From the NCBI RefSeq assembly GCF_013376095.1, contig NZ_JAAMFN010000013.1, positions 1-64,000 of the forward strand: a stretch of 64,000 nucleotides of DNA. Direction: 5' to 3'. Under the pieces are notes generated by a model, which did no database searches, was not told where the DNA came from, and was given only the letters and a program-made list of their open reading frames with translations. Made by a program: the position numbers and the translations under genes. The number at the start of each line of letters is the position of its first letter. Positions within the stretch are counted from its first letter, which is position 1. Below are positions 54,665 to 63,551 of the stretch, in pieces. The stretch is from Arthrobacter sp. SDTb3-6. Its GTDB lineage: Bacteria; Actinomycetota; Actinomycetes; Actinomycetales; Micrococcaceae.

Positions 54665-55507
54665 CTACTGAGGCAGGTGCTCGACACCGAGCCTGCGCGC
54701 GATGCCGCGGGCGGCAATGTTGAGCACGGGAACTACGGTCCCGACCGGTGCGGGCCGGCCGCGGGTGACGATGCCCAGCGCCGCGACCAACTGGTTGTTG
54801 GGCAGAAACACCGGGACGGCCAGGCCATAGTTGTCCGGGCCTGCTTCTTCCTCCGTGGTGGCGTATCTATTGGTCCGGACCCGCTCGACTTCGGCCGCCA
54901 ACACGGTCGGGTTGGTGATGGTCCGGGGCGTATGCGGATCAAGGCGCTGGGCGGCGGAGGTCAAAAGCTCCTTTGCGCCGTAGGCCAGCATGATCTTGCC
55001 TGCGGCACTGGCGTGGAGCGGCAGGCGTGCGCCCACCCTTCTGAAAGGCTGGCCCGCACCAGTGCCGGACATCCGCTCCACCAGCAGGACGTCCGTCCCG
55101 TCCAAAATGAAAAGGTTGACCACGTTGTGGGTGACGAAGAGCACGTCCTGCATGAATGGGGCCGCCACTTCGGCGATGTTTTGCCGTGCAGGGGCCAGCA
55201 GGCCAAGTCGCCAGATGCGCTGGCCCACCCGGTACCCGCCGGGGACCTTTTCCAGCCCACCCCAGGCAACAAGGTCGCCCGCAAACCGATGCGCCGTGGC
55301 CACCGGCAGGCCGGCGCGGCGCGCCATGGCACTGAGGGTCTGGACGGAGTGCTCGACGTCAAAGGTGCCCAGCAGTGCCAGTGCGCGTGATGTCACGCTG
55401 GCCGCCTGCCGGTCAGCGGCAACGCTGTCGCCCTTTTTGACCCCTACGGGCACGGCAGCGTTGCCGGGCGTCCTGGGCTCTCGTCCATTGGGCGCAGCGT
55501 TGGCCAT
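54665..55507 (-). CDS. IclR-family regulator of the CYP199A regulon
   Basis: A 280-residue IclR protein with a 30-residue N-terminal extension, the winged helix-turn-helix (about residues 35-95: TLSAMARRAGLPVATAHRFAGDL) and the effector domain (RRVGARLPLHASAAGKIMLAYG; DNYGLAVPVFLPNNQLVAALGIV). The ATG at 55507 follows AGGAGG at a 10-base distance. It precedes the reductase-P450 operon on the same strand. Three copies of a 17-bp motif before the reductase, the SDR/ALDH pair and the transporter suggest that it controls all of them. Confidence 0.85.
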   Translation of the reverse strand: MANAAPNGREPRTPGNAAVPVGVKKGDSVAADRQAASVTSRALALLGTFDVEHSVQTLSAMARRAGLPVATAHRFAGDLVAWGGLEKVPGGYRVGQRIWRLGLLAPARQNIAEVAAPFMQDVLFVTHNVVNLFILDGTDVLLVERMSGTGAGQPFRRVGARLPLHASAAGKIMLAYGAKELLTSAAQRLDPHTPRTITNPTVLAAEVERVRTNRYATTEEEAGPDNYGLAVPVFLPNNQLVAALGIVTRGRPAPVGTVVPVLNIAARGIARRLGVEHLPQ

Positions 55508-55575
55508 GCAGCACCATCCTCCTGCCCCGGAACCGAACACCAACGGCGGCCGCCGTCTCCTGTCATTTTAATGCC

Positions 55576-55621
55576 CGATGCCGGGACCTGCTCACTGACG
55601 AAAGGTGAGGTCCCGGCATCG
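55576..55621 (-). terminator. Terminator of the SDR gene
   Basis: CGATGCCGGGACCT (55576-55589) pairs perfectly with AGGTCCCGGCATCG (55608-55621) across 18 bases, 12 bases after the SDR stop and upstream of the IclR gene, separating the two minus-strand units. Confidence 0.78.
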
Positions 55622-55633
55622 TGCGTCATGAAG

Positions 55634-56434
55634 CTATGTGGTGGCCGACGTGAGGGCTGAGCCGCGGTAGGCTGCGAGGCCACCGTCGACCCGGATGTCG
55701 GATCCGTTGATCCAGCGGGACTCGGGGCGAAGCAGGAAGTCAATGACGGGGGCGATGTCGTCCGGGTCCCCGAAGCGGCCCAGCAGCGCACCGGCACATT
55801 CAACCTTGTCCCGGCCGTGGTCCTTCTTGAAGTCCTCGAGGATGGGAGTGGCCACCGGTCCAGGGCTGACGCTGTTCACGCGGATGCGTTTGGGCAGCAG
55901 TTCGGCGGCCAGGTGCTCGGTGAGGAACCGGACGCAGTGCTTGGAGAAGAGGTAGGACTCCCCGGTGATTTCGGCATCGCCTGCTAGCGCGTCCAGCGCC
56001 GCAGCCTGGTCCTCGGCGAGTGCGAACGCGGCGCAGCGGGCCTTGACAGTGCGCCACTGCACGGCCACGTTGGACGCCAGGTTCACGACGGCGGAGCCCT
56101 CTCCCAGGAGCGGGGCCAGTGCCCGGACCAGACCGCGGACGCCGCAGACGTTGACGGAAAGCACCACACGCCATGGTGCCGTGCCCGGGACACCGGCGAT
56201 GTTGGCCAAACCGGCAATGCCGTGCGGTGCGGCCGCTGCGACGGCGGCCGCGGCCGCGTCGATGCCGTCCTGGCTGGACAGGTCCGCCTGTACGAAGGTG
56301 CCGCTGAACGCCGCGGGTGCGTTGCGGTCAATGCCGATGAGCGGCACTCCGCGTTCGGCCAGGATCTGCGCTGTGCGGGCACCAATGCCGGACGAAACCC
56401 CGGTCAGGACGATAGGCAGTTGCTCTTGGGTCAT
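55634..56434 (-). CDS. Short-chain dehydrogenase/reductase
   Basis: A 266-residue SDR with the cofactor motif TGVSSGIG near residue 11, IDRNAP with an acidic residue suggesting NAD, NIAG (about 80), the serine in NLASNVAVQW and the catalytic YLFSK pair near residue 155; IRVNSVSPGPVATPI follows. It is divergent from the ALDH gene and shares with it the 17-bp motif at 56504. It probably oxidises an alcohol made by the CYP199A-like P450 to an aldehyde that the ALDH then oxidises. Confidence 0.84.
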   Translation of the reverse strand: MTQEQLPIVLTGVSSGIGARTAQILAERGVPLIGIDRNAPAAFSGTFVQADLSSQDGIDAAAAAVAAAAPHGIAGLANIAGVPGTAPWRVVLSVNVCGVRGLVRALAPLLGEGSAVVNLASNVAVQWRTVKARCAAFALAEDQAAALDALAGDAEITGESYLFSKHCVRFLTEHLAAELLPKRIRVNSVSPGPVATPILEDFKKDHGRDKVECAGALLGRFGDPDDIAPVIDFLLRPESRWINGSDIRVDGGLAAYRGSALTSATT

Positions 56435-56503
56435 GGGCGCTCCTCGTTGTGCATGATGTGCTTCACTCCATGGTGGCAAGCCTTCTGCCACATCCGGGTC
56501 AAC

Positions 56504-56520
56504 TTTCCGTTGGATGGAAA
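56504..56520. promoter_or_regulatory. 17-bp regulon motif, site B
   Basis: TTTCCGTTGGATGGAAA (reverse strand TTTCCATCCAACGGAAA) lies in the 157-base divergent gap between the SDR and ALDH genes. The reverse strand differs from site C in a single base (16 of 17 identical). Confidence 0.65.
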
Positions 56521-56591
56521 ACGTCTACCGGGGTGTGACGGCTGCCATGACACTGGGATAAGAATTCCCCTCCGCGCCGAAAGGATGGACG

Positions 56592-57971
56592 ATGACGGCA
56601 GCCCACTACGAGGTACTGGATCCGGCGACGCTCGAGGTTGTAGGCCGGGCCCCTGAGAACACCGAGCAGGATGTTGAGCTGGCGGTCGCAACCGCCCGCG
56701 CCGCCGCACCCGGATGGGCCATGGACCGCGAAGCACGCCGCGCCGCCCTCCGCAAGGCCGCCGCCCTGGTCCGCCGCGATCTGGACTCCCTGGCCACCCT
56801 GCTCTCCCGGGAACAAGGCAAGCCCAAGGCCGAGGCCGCGGGCGAGTTCACTGTGGCCGCGGGGCTCTTTGAGCACTACGCTGGCCTGGCGTGGGATGAG
56901 GTGGAACCGCTGGCGCCGCGCGCCGACCGCGCCTTGGAGGTGCAATACCGGCCGGTGGGTGTAGTGGGCACCATCACGCCCTGGAACTTTCCCATCTCAC
57001 TGCTTTGTGTGAAGCTGGCTCCGGCACTGGTGGCGGGCTGCACCGTGATCGCCAAGCCCTCACCGTCCACGCCGCTGTCCACCATCGCATTGGTCAACCT
57101 GCTCAACGAGGTCCTTCCGGCCGGCGTGCTGCAGACCCGGACCAGCTCGCGGCGCACGGTCAACGTTGCCTTGGGCGTCTCCCCTGGAATCCGGAAGATC
57201 TCGTTCACCGGCTCCACCGATGTCGGGATATCCATTGCGCAGCAGGCAGCCGCCACGGTCAAGCGCGTTACTATGGAACTCGGCGGCAACGATCCAGCCA
57301 TCGTGCTGGACGACGCGGACATCGCGGTCACGGCCCGCGGGATCGTGGGCAGCGCGTTCCGCAATGCCGGCCAGGTCTGCATGGCGGTCAAGCGCGTCTA
57401 CGTCCCGCGCAGCCGCAGCAGGGAACTCGCCGAGGCCATCGCCAGCGAGGCATCCCGCCACGTCTTGGGCCATGGCCTCGCGGAAGCTACCACCATGGGG
57501 CCCATGCACAATGAATCGCAGCTCAAACTGGTCCACGGCCTGGTGGACTCCGCCGTCGGCGGTGGCGCCCGCATCATCACCGGCGGCAATCCAGGCTGCG
57601 ACCTGCCCGGCTACTTCCTCTCCCCCACCGTAGTGATCGATGCCGAGCCGGGGATGGGGCTGGTGGAGCAGGAACAGTTCGGGGCCGCGCTGCCGATTGT
57701 TGCCTACGACGATCTCGATGCCACCATCGCGGGGCTGAACGCCGGGAAATTCGGCCTCGGCGCGTCCGTGTGGAGCCCGGACCAGGAGCGCGCTTACGCC
57801 ACCGCCTCCCGGATTGAGGCCGGAACGGTGTGGATCAACCAGCACACGCTGGTGGAACCGGATGCCCCGTTTGGCGGTTGGAAGGCCTCCGGCGTCGGGC
57901 GCGAACGCGGCCACTGGGGGCTGGAGGAATACCTGGAGACCCGCGTCATTAATGCCCGCCCCCATTCCTGA
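56592..57971 (+). CDS. Aldehyde dehydrogenase
   Basis: A 459-residue ALDH, slightly short (470-500 is usual) because the N terminus begins close to the coenzyme fold. It has TPWNFPISLL, FTGSTDVG, the glutamate in ELGGNDP, the catalytic Cys263 in NAGQVCMAVKR, and a C-terminal PFGGWKASGVGRERGHWG. The segment between VLPAGVLQ and GIRKISFTG (TRTSSRRTVNVALGVSP) departs from the usual VTGG..VG..L..HP pattern, which may affect coenzyme binding. CGAAAGGATGGACG precedes the ATG. It is divergent from the SDR and followed 31 bases later by an MBL hydrolase. Confidence 0.86.
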   Translation: MTAAHYEVLDPATLEVVGRAPENTEQDVELAVATARAAAPGWAMDREARRAALRKAAALVRRDLDSLATLLSREQGKPKAEAAGEFTVAAGLFEHYAGLAWDEVEPLAPRADRALEVQYRPVGVVGTITPWNFPISLLCVKLAPALVAGCTVIAKPSPSTPLSTIALVNLLNEVLPAGVLQTRTSSRRTVNVALGVSPGIRKISFTGSTDVGISIAQQAAATVKRVTMELGGNDPAIVLDDADIAVTARGIVGSAFRNAGQVCMAVKRVYVPRSRSRELAEAIASEASRHVLGHGLAEATTMGPMHNESQLKLVHGLVDSAVGGGARIITGGNPGCDLPGYFLSPTVVIDAEPGMGLVEQEQFGAALPIVAYDDLDATIAGLNAGKFGLGASVWSPDQERAYATASRIEAGTVWINQHTLVEPDAPFGGWKASGVGRERGHWGLEEYLETRVINARPHS

Positions 57972-58002
57972 TCCCGCACCAAACCTGCAGAAGGACTTCC
58001 TC

Positions 58003-58929
58003 GTGAGCGTCGAACTGATCACCCTTGGCACCGCCGCCGGACCGGCCATCCGCGGACCGGAAAACGGTATGTCCAGCGCCCTCGTGGTGGGCGACGCCTT
58101 CTACATGGTGGACTTCGGACTGGGCTGTTCCCGCGCCGCCCACGAAGCGGGACTGCGCGGCAAGGATTTCGTGGCCGGTTTCGTCACCCACCTGCACTCG
58201 GACCACGTGGTGGAGCTGCCCGGATTCCTGCTGTGGAATTGGGGCAACCCGGTGGAGGGCTTCACCGGACCTGTATCCGTGGTGGGCCCAGGCAAGGATC
58301 ACACCCGCGACGGCGGCGCGAGGCTTTCAAGCACCAGCGAACTGGTCTCGCATTCGCTGAAGGCGTTCTCGTATGACATCGACATCCGCGTCCACGACGA
58401 GGCACGCCCGGAACTGGCCTCCCTGCTGCGAACCGTCGACCTCATCACGCCACGGCACGGCGCGCCGGAGGCGGCTCGCCCGTTCGACGTCTACGAAGAT
58501 GACCGGGTCAAGGTTACCGGCATCCTGGTGGAGCACCCTCCCGTCCGTCCCGCACTGGCGTTCCGCTTCGATACCGACGCCGGTTCGGTGGTTTACTCCG
58601 GCGACACCGCCGAATGTGATACCTTGGCCGTGCTCGCCACCAGCGCGGATGTCCTGGTGCACGAAGCCGTGAACCTGGACTTCTACGCGGGCAAGGGCTT
58701 CTCCCCGGAATTCCTGAACCACCAGCGGATCGCGCACACCCCGCCCGAGGGCGCCGGGCGCGTTGCCACAGCCGCCGGCGTGGGACGCCTCGTGCTTTCA
58801 CACCTGGCCGGCCGGGCCGAGCCCGAATGGTGGCGCAGCCGTGCCGCCTCCAGCTTCGACGGCCCCGTGGACGTGGCAGTGAGCGGGCAACGGTTCACCA
58901 TCGGCAGCCCCGTTCTGGCCCCGCTCTAA
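58003..58929 (+). CDS. Metallo-beta-lactamase-fold hydrolase (paralogue of 18072-19115)
   Basis: A 308-residue MBL-fold protein: TLGTAAGP at the front, the zinc motif THLHSDH (His63, His65, Asp67, His68), YSGDTAECD with the bridging aspartate, LVHEAVNLDF and LSHLAGR near the end. It shares with the protein at 18072-19115 the order TLGTA-G, HLHSDH, PAxAFRFDT, SGDT and HEA. The GTG at 58003 follows GAAGGAC; the frame is open upstream but overlaps the ALDH gene. Substrate unknown; its repeated pairing with oxidoreductases and an MFS transporter suggests a catabolic lactonase or esterase. The following 540 bases (58930-59471) contain no gene that I can support. Confidence 0.8.
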   Translation: MSVELITLGTAAGPAIRGPENGMSSALVVGDAFYMVDFGLGCSRAAHEAGLRGKDFVAGFVTHLHSDHVVELPGFLLWNWGNPVEGFTGPVSVVGPGKDHTRDGGARLSSTSELVSHSLKAFSYDIDIRVHDEARPELASLLRTVDLITPRHGAPEAARPFDVYEDDRVKVTGILVEHPPVRPALAFRFDTDAGSVVYSGDTAECDTLAVLATSADVLVHEAVNLDFYAGKGFSPEFLNHQRIAHTPPEGAGRVATAAGVGRLVLSHLAGRAEPEWWRSRAASSFDGPVDVAVSGQRFTIGSPVLAPL

Positions 58930-59363
58930 GGAATCCCAACCCGCCCGCCACCCTCTGCCGAGTACAGCCCCTGGCTCCGCCTTGGCTCACCACCGGACCA
59001 CCTGCTTCGGGAACGACGACGGAGAACATGTCCTGGCTTGCCGTGCTCGCCGCAGGCATCGCAGCGGACATACGTATCTGGAAACTCCAGGCGACGTCAG
59101 CGCGGGCCCTCTCAATCAGCATGGCCCGTCCGAACGGAGGATCATCCCAGGACGTTCCTGGCGATGTCCGCCGCCTCCGTGGCCACCTTCGCCGTGGATT
59201 GGGCGACCATCGGGTACGGGATCCTCATCCAGGTCGGGTTCCTTGCCGTGTTTTCCGCCGTCCGAGACCTGGTCCCTGCCGCGGTCACCCGCCGCTCGAT
59301 GCACATCGCCTCCCCCGCCGACGCGTCCGTCACGGGTGTACGTGCGTCACCGCTGAAAGCGGC

Positions 59364-59380
59364 TTTCCACCCAACGGAAA
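59364..59380. promoter_or_regulatory. 17-bp regulon motif, site C
   Basis: TTTCCACCCAACGGAAA lies 92-108 bases before the MFS transporter start; with site B it gives the consensus TTTCCRYCCAAYGGAAA. Confidence 0.65.
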
Positions 59381-59471
59381 GCTTCAATGTAAGCCCCATC
59401 ACACGACCCTAGAGTCAAGGAAACGCCGCTGCAAACCTGCAAAGGCTCCCTCTTCAACGATTGGGCATACC

Positions 59472-60917
59472 GTGTCTGCAACTCCCCTTCTGGACGTGGC
59501 ATCGCGCTCCGTGAAATCCCGCGATCCCCGGACCTGGCCCCGGGCCAAGCGCAACCGTTACGGCTGGTACATCACGTTCACCTTGCTCTTCCTGATGATG
59601 CTCAACTGGGCGGACAAGGCCGTCCTGGGCATCGCCGCGGTGCCGATCATGAAACAGCTCGGCATCACGCCGGAGCAGTTCGGCCTTGTGGGCAGCGCCA
59701 TGTTCCTGACCTTCGGCGTGGCGCAGATCGCGGCTGCACCGCTGGCGAACAAGGTGTCAACCAAGTGGATACTGCTGGCGTTGTGCCTGCTGTGGTCTCT
59801 GGCGCAGGCCCCGATCCTGCTGTTCGCATCGCTGCCCGCCCTCTGGACCAGCCGACTGCTGCTGGGCGCCGGCGAGGGTCCACTGGCGCCGGTGCTTATG
59901 CACGGTATCTACAAGTGGTTCCCCGAGAAGAAGGGCGCGACCCCGGCCGCGCTGGCGTCCTCCGGCGTGACGCTGGGCATCGTGGCGTTCGCCCCGGTCC
60001 TGGCCTGGGTGATCGGGCAGTTCGGCTGGCAGACTGCGTTCGCGCTGCTTGCCATCGTGGGCCTTGTCTGGACCCTCTTCTGGTTCATCGTAGGTAAGGA
60101 AGGCCCCTACACCAGCCGCAAGGCCGAGCAGGAAATTGACGGCATCGCACTCGAGGATGCCCCCGTATTGGTCGAAACCAAGATCCGCTACTGGCGCACC
60201 ATGCTCTCCCCCAGCTGGATCTTCGCCGTGCTGGCGTCCTTCTTCGGTTACTGGACCTTCACCCTGGCCATGTCCTGGGGACCGGCGTACTTCCAGAACG
60301 TCCTGGGGTTCAGCGGCCAGCAGGCCGGAACCATGATCGCACTGCCCGCAGCTTGGGGCACCATCGCCACCGTGGGTCTGAGCGCACTGACGCAGCTCTT
60401 GCACCTTAAAGGCATTCCCACCCGTAAGGCCCGCGGCTGGGTTCTGGGCGGTGCGGGCTTGATCGCGGGGGCCTGCCTGGTGGGCGCCACCCTGACCACC
60501 TCCCCCGTCTTGTCCATCGCCCTCATGGTCATCGGTTTCGGCACGGCACCGGCGCTCTTCGCCATCACGTACCTCGTGGTGGCAGAACTGACCACAGTCA
60601 GCCAGCGCGGTGCCAACCTCTCCATCGCCAACGCCGTCCTGACCACCGGCGGCGTGTTTGCACCGGCAATCTCGGGTTTTCTCATCGGAGGAGCCGCCAC
60701 CCCGGCGGAGGGATACCGTGCGGCGTTCGCCCTCGCCGGCGGTCTGATGCTTACGTTCGGTGTCTTGGCCCTGGTGTTCGTCAACCAGCAGCGCGACCGC
60801 CGCAGGCTTGGTCTCGACACAGCAGTTGCCCCCGCTCCGCCTTCCGCCGCACCCAGTGTTTCCATCCCGGCCACAGGCGTTGAACCCGCCCCTGTGCAGG
60901 TCACCACGAGGGCCTAG
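59472..60917 (+). CDS. MFS transporter, probable aromatic-acid importer
   Basis: A 481-residue major-facilitator protein of the anion:cation/phthalate-permease branch with about twelve spans. The first span FTLLFLMMLNWADKAVLGIA has the family's NxxDK pattern; PLANKVSTKWI is in loop 2-3 and RLLLGAGEGPLAPVL in span 4, with a GEG typical of tartrate/aromatic-acid carriers. The start is set at the GTG at 59472 (VSATPLLDV), although the ribosome-binding site is weak; a longer N terminus would be non-homologous. It carries its own copy of the 17-bp motif upstream and probably imports the substrate of the CYP199A pathway. The C-terminal 40 residues are Pro/Ala-rich. Confidence 0.83.
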   Translation: MSATPLLDVASRSVKSRDPRTWPRAKRNRYGWYITFTLLFLMMLNWADKAVLGIAAVPIMKQLGITPEQFGLVGSAMFLTFGVAQIAAAPLANKVSTKWILLALCLLWSLAQAPILLFASLPALWTSRLLLGAGEGPLAPVLMHGIYKWFPEKKGATPAALASSGVTLGIVAFAPVLAWVIGQFGWQTAFALLAIVGLVWTLFWFIVGKEGPYTSRKAEQEIDGIALEDAPVLVETKIRYWRTMLSPSWIFAVLASFFGYWTFTLAMSWGPAYFQNVLGFSGQQAGTMIALPAAWGTIATVGLSALTQLLHLKGIPTRKARGWVLGGAGLIAGACLVGATLTTSPVLSIALMVIGFGTAPALFAITYLVVAELTTVSQRGANLSIANAVLTTGGVFAPAISGFLIGGAATPAEGYRAAFALAGGLMLTFGVLALVFVNQQRDRRRLGLDTAVAPAPPSAAPSVSIPATGVEPAPVQVTTRA

Positions 60918-60959
60918 CCCCAGCTCCCGTTACCTTTTTAGTAGCCCCTTAGACGAGTA

Positions 60960-61189
60960 AGAATTGGGGTTGTTGGCCTGTCGGTCCCGGCATGGTTCCT
61001 GCCCCCAGTCATCCATGATCCGGGGGGTGTTGCCACCGGGGTCCGATAGGCGCCAGGGATATCGCTAATGGGGACCGGACCAGCACAAGGAACCGCCGTG
61101 TAGGTCAGCCGTAACGTGGATGCCGAGCCTTGCCGCCGCAGGACAAGCCAACGAAGGTTTCACAGGACACTTTTTCTGGGAGGTTAGCG
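60960..61189 (+). ncRNA. Candidate bridge RNA region of the IS110 element
   Basis: IS110-group recombinases are guided by a bridge RNA transcribed from the non-coding end upstream of the transposase. Here about 230 bases between the MFS stop and the TTG start are non-coding and rich in short complementary blocks (for example CCGGGGGGTG...CCACCGGGG and GGTCCGATAGG...GGGGACCGGACC). The loops and their target/donor pairing cannot be resolved by eye. Confidence 0.4.
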
Positions 61190-62389
61190 TTGATCAAAGA
61201 CCATGAATCCGTCGATATCTTCATAGGCGTTGATGTCGGCAAGAGCAACCACCACGCGGTCGCCATCGACCGTGCCGGCAAGAAGCTACTGGACCGGGCC
61301 CTGCCCCAGGACGAGGCGAAACTCCGGGCCATCATCAAGGCCGTGGCCGGCAAGGGCACCGTGTTGCTGGTCGTGGACCAGCCCTCCACCATTGGTGCCC
61401 TGCCCGTCGCTGTGGCCCAGTCCGAGGGGATCATGGTCGGCTACATTCCCGGGCTGGCGATGCGCCGCATCGCGGACCTGCACCCGGGAGAGGCCAAGAC
61501 CGACGCCCGGGACGCTGCGATCATTGCCGAGGCGGCACGCTCCCTGCCACACACGCTGCGTTCGATCGTGCTCGCCGACGAACAAGCCGCCGAACTCTCC
61601 ATGTTGTGCGGGTTTGACGATGATCTGGCGAAGCAGGCCACGGCGACATCGAACCGGATCCGCGGGCTCCTGACACAGATCCACCCCGCCCTGGAACGCG
61701 TGATCGGTCCCCACCTGGACCATCCCGCCATGGTCGAGCTGCTGCTGAAGTATCCGTCCCCGGACAAGCTCCGCAAGGCCGGCCAGGCCCGCGTCGGCAC
61801 CCTGCTGGGCAAGCATGCCCCACGGGCCGGGAAACGCTGGACCGCCGATGTCTTCACCGCCCTGGGCGAGCAGTCCGTGGTCGTCGCCGGGACCGGCGCC
61901 GCCGGCATCGTCCTGGCCCAGCTCGCAGGCATGCTCAAACAGCTCCGCGGCGCCCGCGAGGAGCTCCTGGAACAGGTCGAAGCCCTCGTGGAGGCCCACC
62001 CTCTTCACCAGGTCCTGACCTCCATGCCGGCGGTAGGCGTCAGGACCGCAGCACGCATCATCACCGAGGTCGCCGGCAAGGAATTCCGCTCCTCCGGGCA
62101 CCTGGCCTCCTACGCCGGGCTCGCCCCGGTCACCTGGCGGTCCGGGACCTCGATCCGCGGCGACCACCCCTCCAGAAAGGGCAACAAGACCCTGAAACGG
62201 GCGTTCTTCCTCTCCGCGTTCGCGGCGTTGAAGGACCCGCTCTCACGGGCCTATTACGACCGGAAAAGGGCCGAGGGGAAACGGCACAACCAGGCCCTGA
62301 TTGCCCTCGCCCGCAGGCGGTGTGACGTGCTCTTCGCGATGCTCCGCGACGGCACCTTCTACGAGGCGCCAGTGGCCAAGGCAACCTAA
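61190..62389 (+). CDS. IS110-family transposase (RuvC-like/serine recombinase)
   Basis: A 399-residue transposase with the N-terminal DEDD (RuvC-like) domain: IFIGVDVGKSNHHAVAIDRAG with the first aspartate, LLVVDQPST, and KTDARDAAIIAEAA with the last two. The C-terminal Transposase_20 domain has SMPAVGVRTAARIITEVA, SYAGLAPVTWRSGTSIRG (nucleophilic serine) and GNKTLKRAFFLSAFAAL. The start is the TTG at 61190 behind GGGAGGTTAGCG, which gives the normal IS110 N terminus (IKDHESVDIF). The frame is full length and undisturbed, so the element may be active. Confidence 0.9.
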   Translation: MIKDHESVDIFIGVDVGKSNHHAVAIDRAGKKLLDRALPQDEAKLRAIIKAVAGKGTVLLVVDQPSTIGALPVAVAQSEGIMVGYIPGLAMRRIADLHPGEAKTDARDAAIIAEAARSLPHTLRSIVLADEQAAELSMLCGFDDDLAKQATATSNRIRGLLTQIHPALERVIGPHLDHPAMVELLLKYPSPDKLRKAGQARVGTLLGKHAPRAGKRWTADVFTALGEQSVVVAGTGAAGIVLAQLAGMLKQLRGAREELLEQVEALVEAHPLHQVLTSMPAVGVRTAARIITEVAGKEFRSSGHLASYAGLAPVTWRSGTSIRGDHPSRKGNKTLKRAFFLSAFAALKDPLSRAYYDRKRAEGKRHNQALIALARRRCDVLFAMLRDGTFYEAPVAKAT

Positions 62390-62510
62390 CCAAACCAGGA
62401 AAACCAGCTGACGGGCACTCACCGCCAGCAACTACCCCCTGCCCAAAAACGGCATCCCAAAAATACTTGAAGAAAATCCAGCCAACCCCTTGACGAAAAA
62501 CATAGGGACA

Positions 62511-63551
62511 CCCCCCGGTGGAGGCCGGTATCGGAACGGCTGATTGTCCCGGTACCGGCCCCGTCTCGTTCTCTGACGTTTAAGACACTGAATCGAACCC
62601 GACGGGAGGGTCGCTTCGAGCACCTGAAATACCCTAAGCGAAGCCCGTTCATAATGGCATACCCCAATGCCAGCCGGACGGGCTGGAAGCGGCATCGACG
62701 CCCGTGCAGTGATGCCTGAATAGTGCGGTTCTCGACTTTTCCGACGTGCCCGAATCGTGGCCGGCAACCGCTGCCGAAGCGGTGCTTTCCACCTCGATGA
62801 CCACGGGGCCCAAGCAGCGGATGGATGCGCTTGCGCCGGGTCTCAAACACCGCTCCTACAGGTACCGGCTTACTTTCACCAGAGACGGTATGCCACGGAG
62901 CACCGAGGTTGGTGCCGCCCAGAAGGTGTCAAGAATCGAGGCCATGCGCCTTGGCCTATCAAATGGGCGATCCCCTGCCGCACGTCCCCAATCGGAACAA
63001 CCCGCTTCCTGCCCCTAAAAGGGGCTGAAGAAGGTGCTTCGTGCGTTGGATTTAGGCTAGGCCGCGGTCAAGTACAACAAGGTCGCTGTCCCATCCCAGA
63101 ATGAGCGGACCAGCAGGCTCCCGGACCTTAATCGGGCTACTCGAGGGCCACACGGCTGACGGCATCATCGAACTTGGGATCTGCCAGCACGGCCGTGCGT
63201 CCTCTTCGGCAGCAAGATTTCCCTGAGTGAGTACGGCAGAGTGCTGGAATGTGCGACCCGGGCGCGTAAACCGGAAGTTCGCAGCAATGGGCTTTCCCGC
63301 TGGCATGGCAAGAACAAGAGCAATTAGGCGTGGTATTCACCTCGGGTTGTCCCCTTCTGAAGACACCGGCAAACTCCCGCACGCGAGGCCAAATAAGACT
63401 TGTATGCGCCCAACCGTGAAAGGAATGGCTGTGACTGTCTCTATCGGGGCGGTGTCGAGTTGAAATTTCCTGACCATGAAAACGTTGTATATGGAAAGCC
63501 GGAGCATCAATTTGTTGAAATGTAGGCTCCGCAACATCAACCGGCAAAAGG
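62511..63551. other. Decayed DNA without a recognisable gene
   Basis: About 1 kb to the right of the IS element with lower G+C and broken frames on both strands. Fragments resembling coding DNA appear on the minus strand (for instance GWDSDLVVLDRGLA near 63060-63100 and VLADPKFDDAVSRVALE near 63140-63190), but none has a start, a consistent frame or an identifiable family. Confidence 0.5.

Larger units (their letters stand above)
60950..62510 (+). mobile_element. IS110-family insertion sequence
   Basis: The element consists of a transposase gene (61190-62389) flanked by about 240 bases of structured non-coding DNA on the left and about 120 on the right. The right side ends near CTTGACGAAAAACATAGGGACA (62490-62511), a sequence of the kind found at the 3' ends of actinobacterial IS110 elements. 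IS110 elements lack terminal inverted repeats and usually make no target duplication, so both borders are approximate. Confidence 0.65.

Noticed and set aside
56592-57971. A double frameshift inside the ALDH between VLPAGVLQ and GIRKISFTG
   Set aside because: The alternative frames do not restore the canonical VTGG...HP sequence, so the segment is treated as divergence rather than damage.
58930-59471. Hydrophobic frame (SVATFAVDWATIGYGILIQV) upstream of the MFS gene, possibly a membrane-protein relic
   Set aside because: The segment is short, has no start or neighbouring spans in frame and matches no family I recognise.
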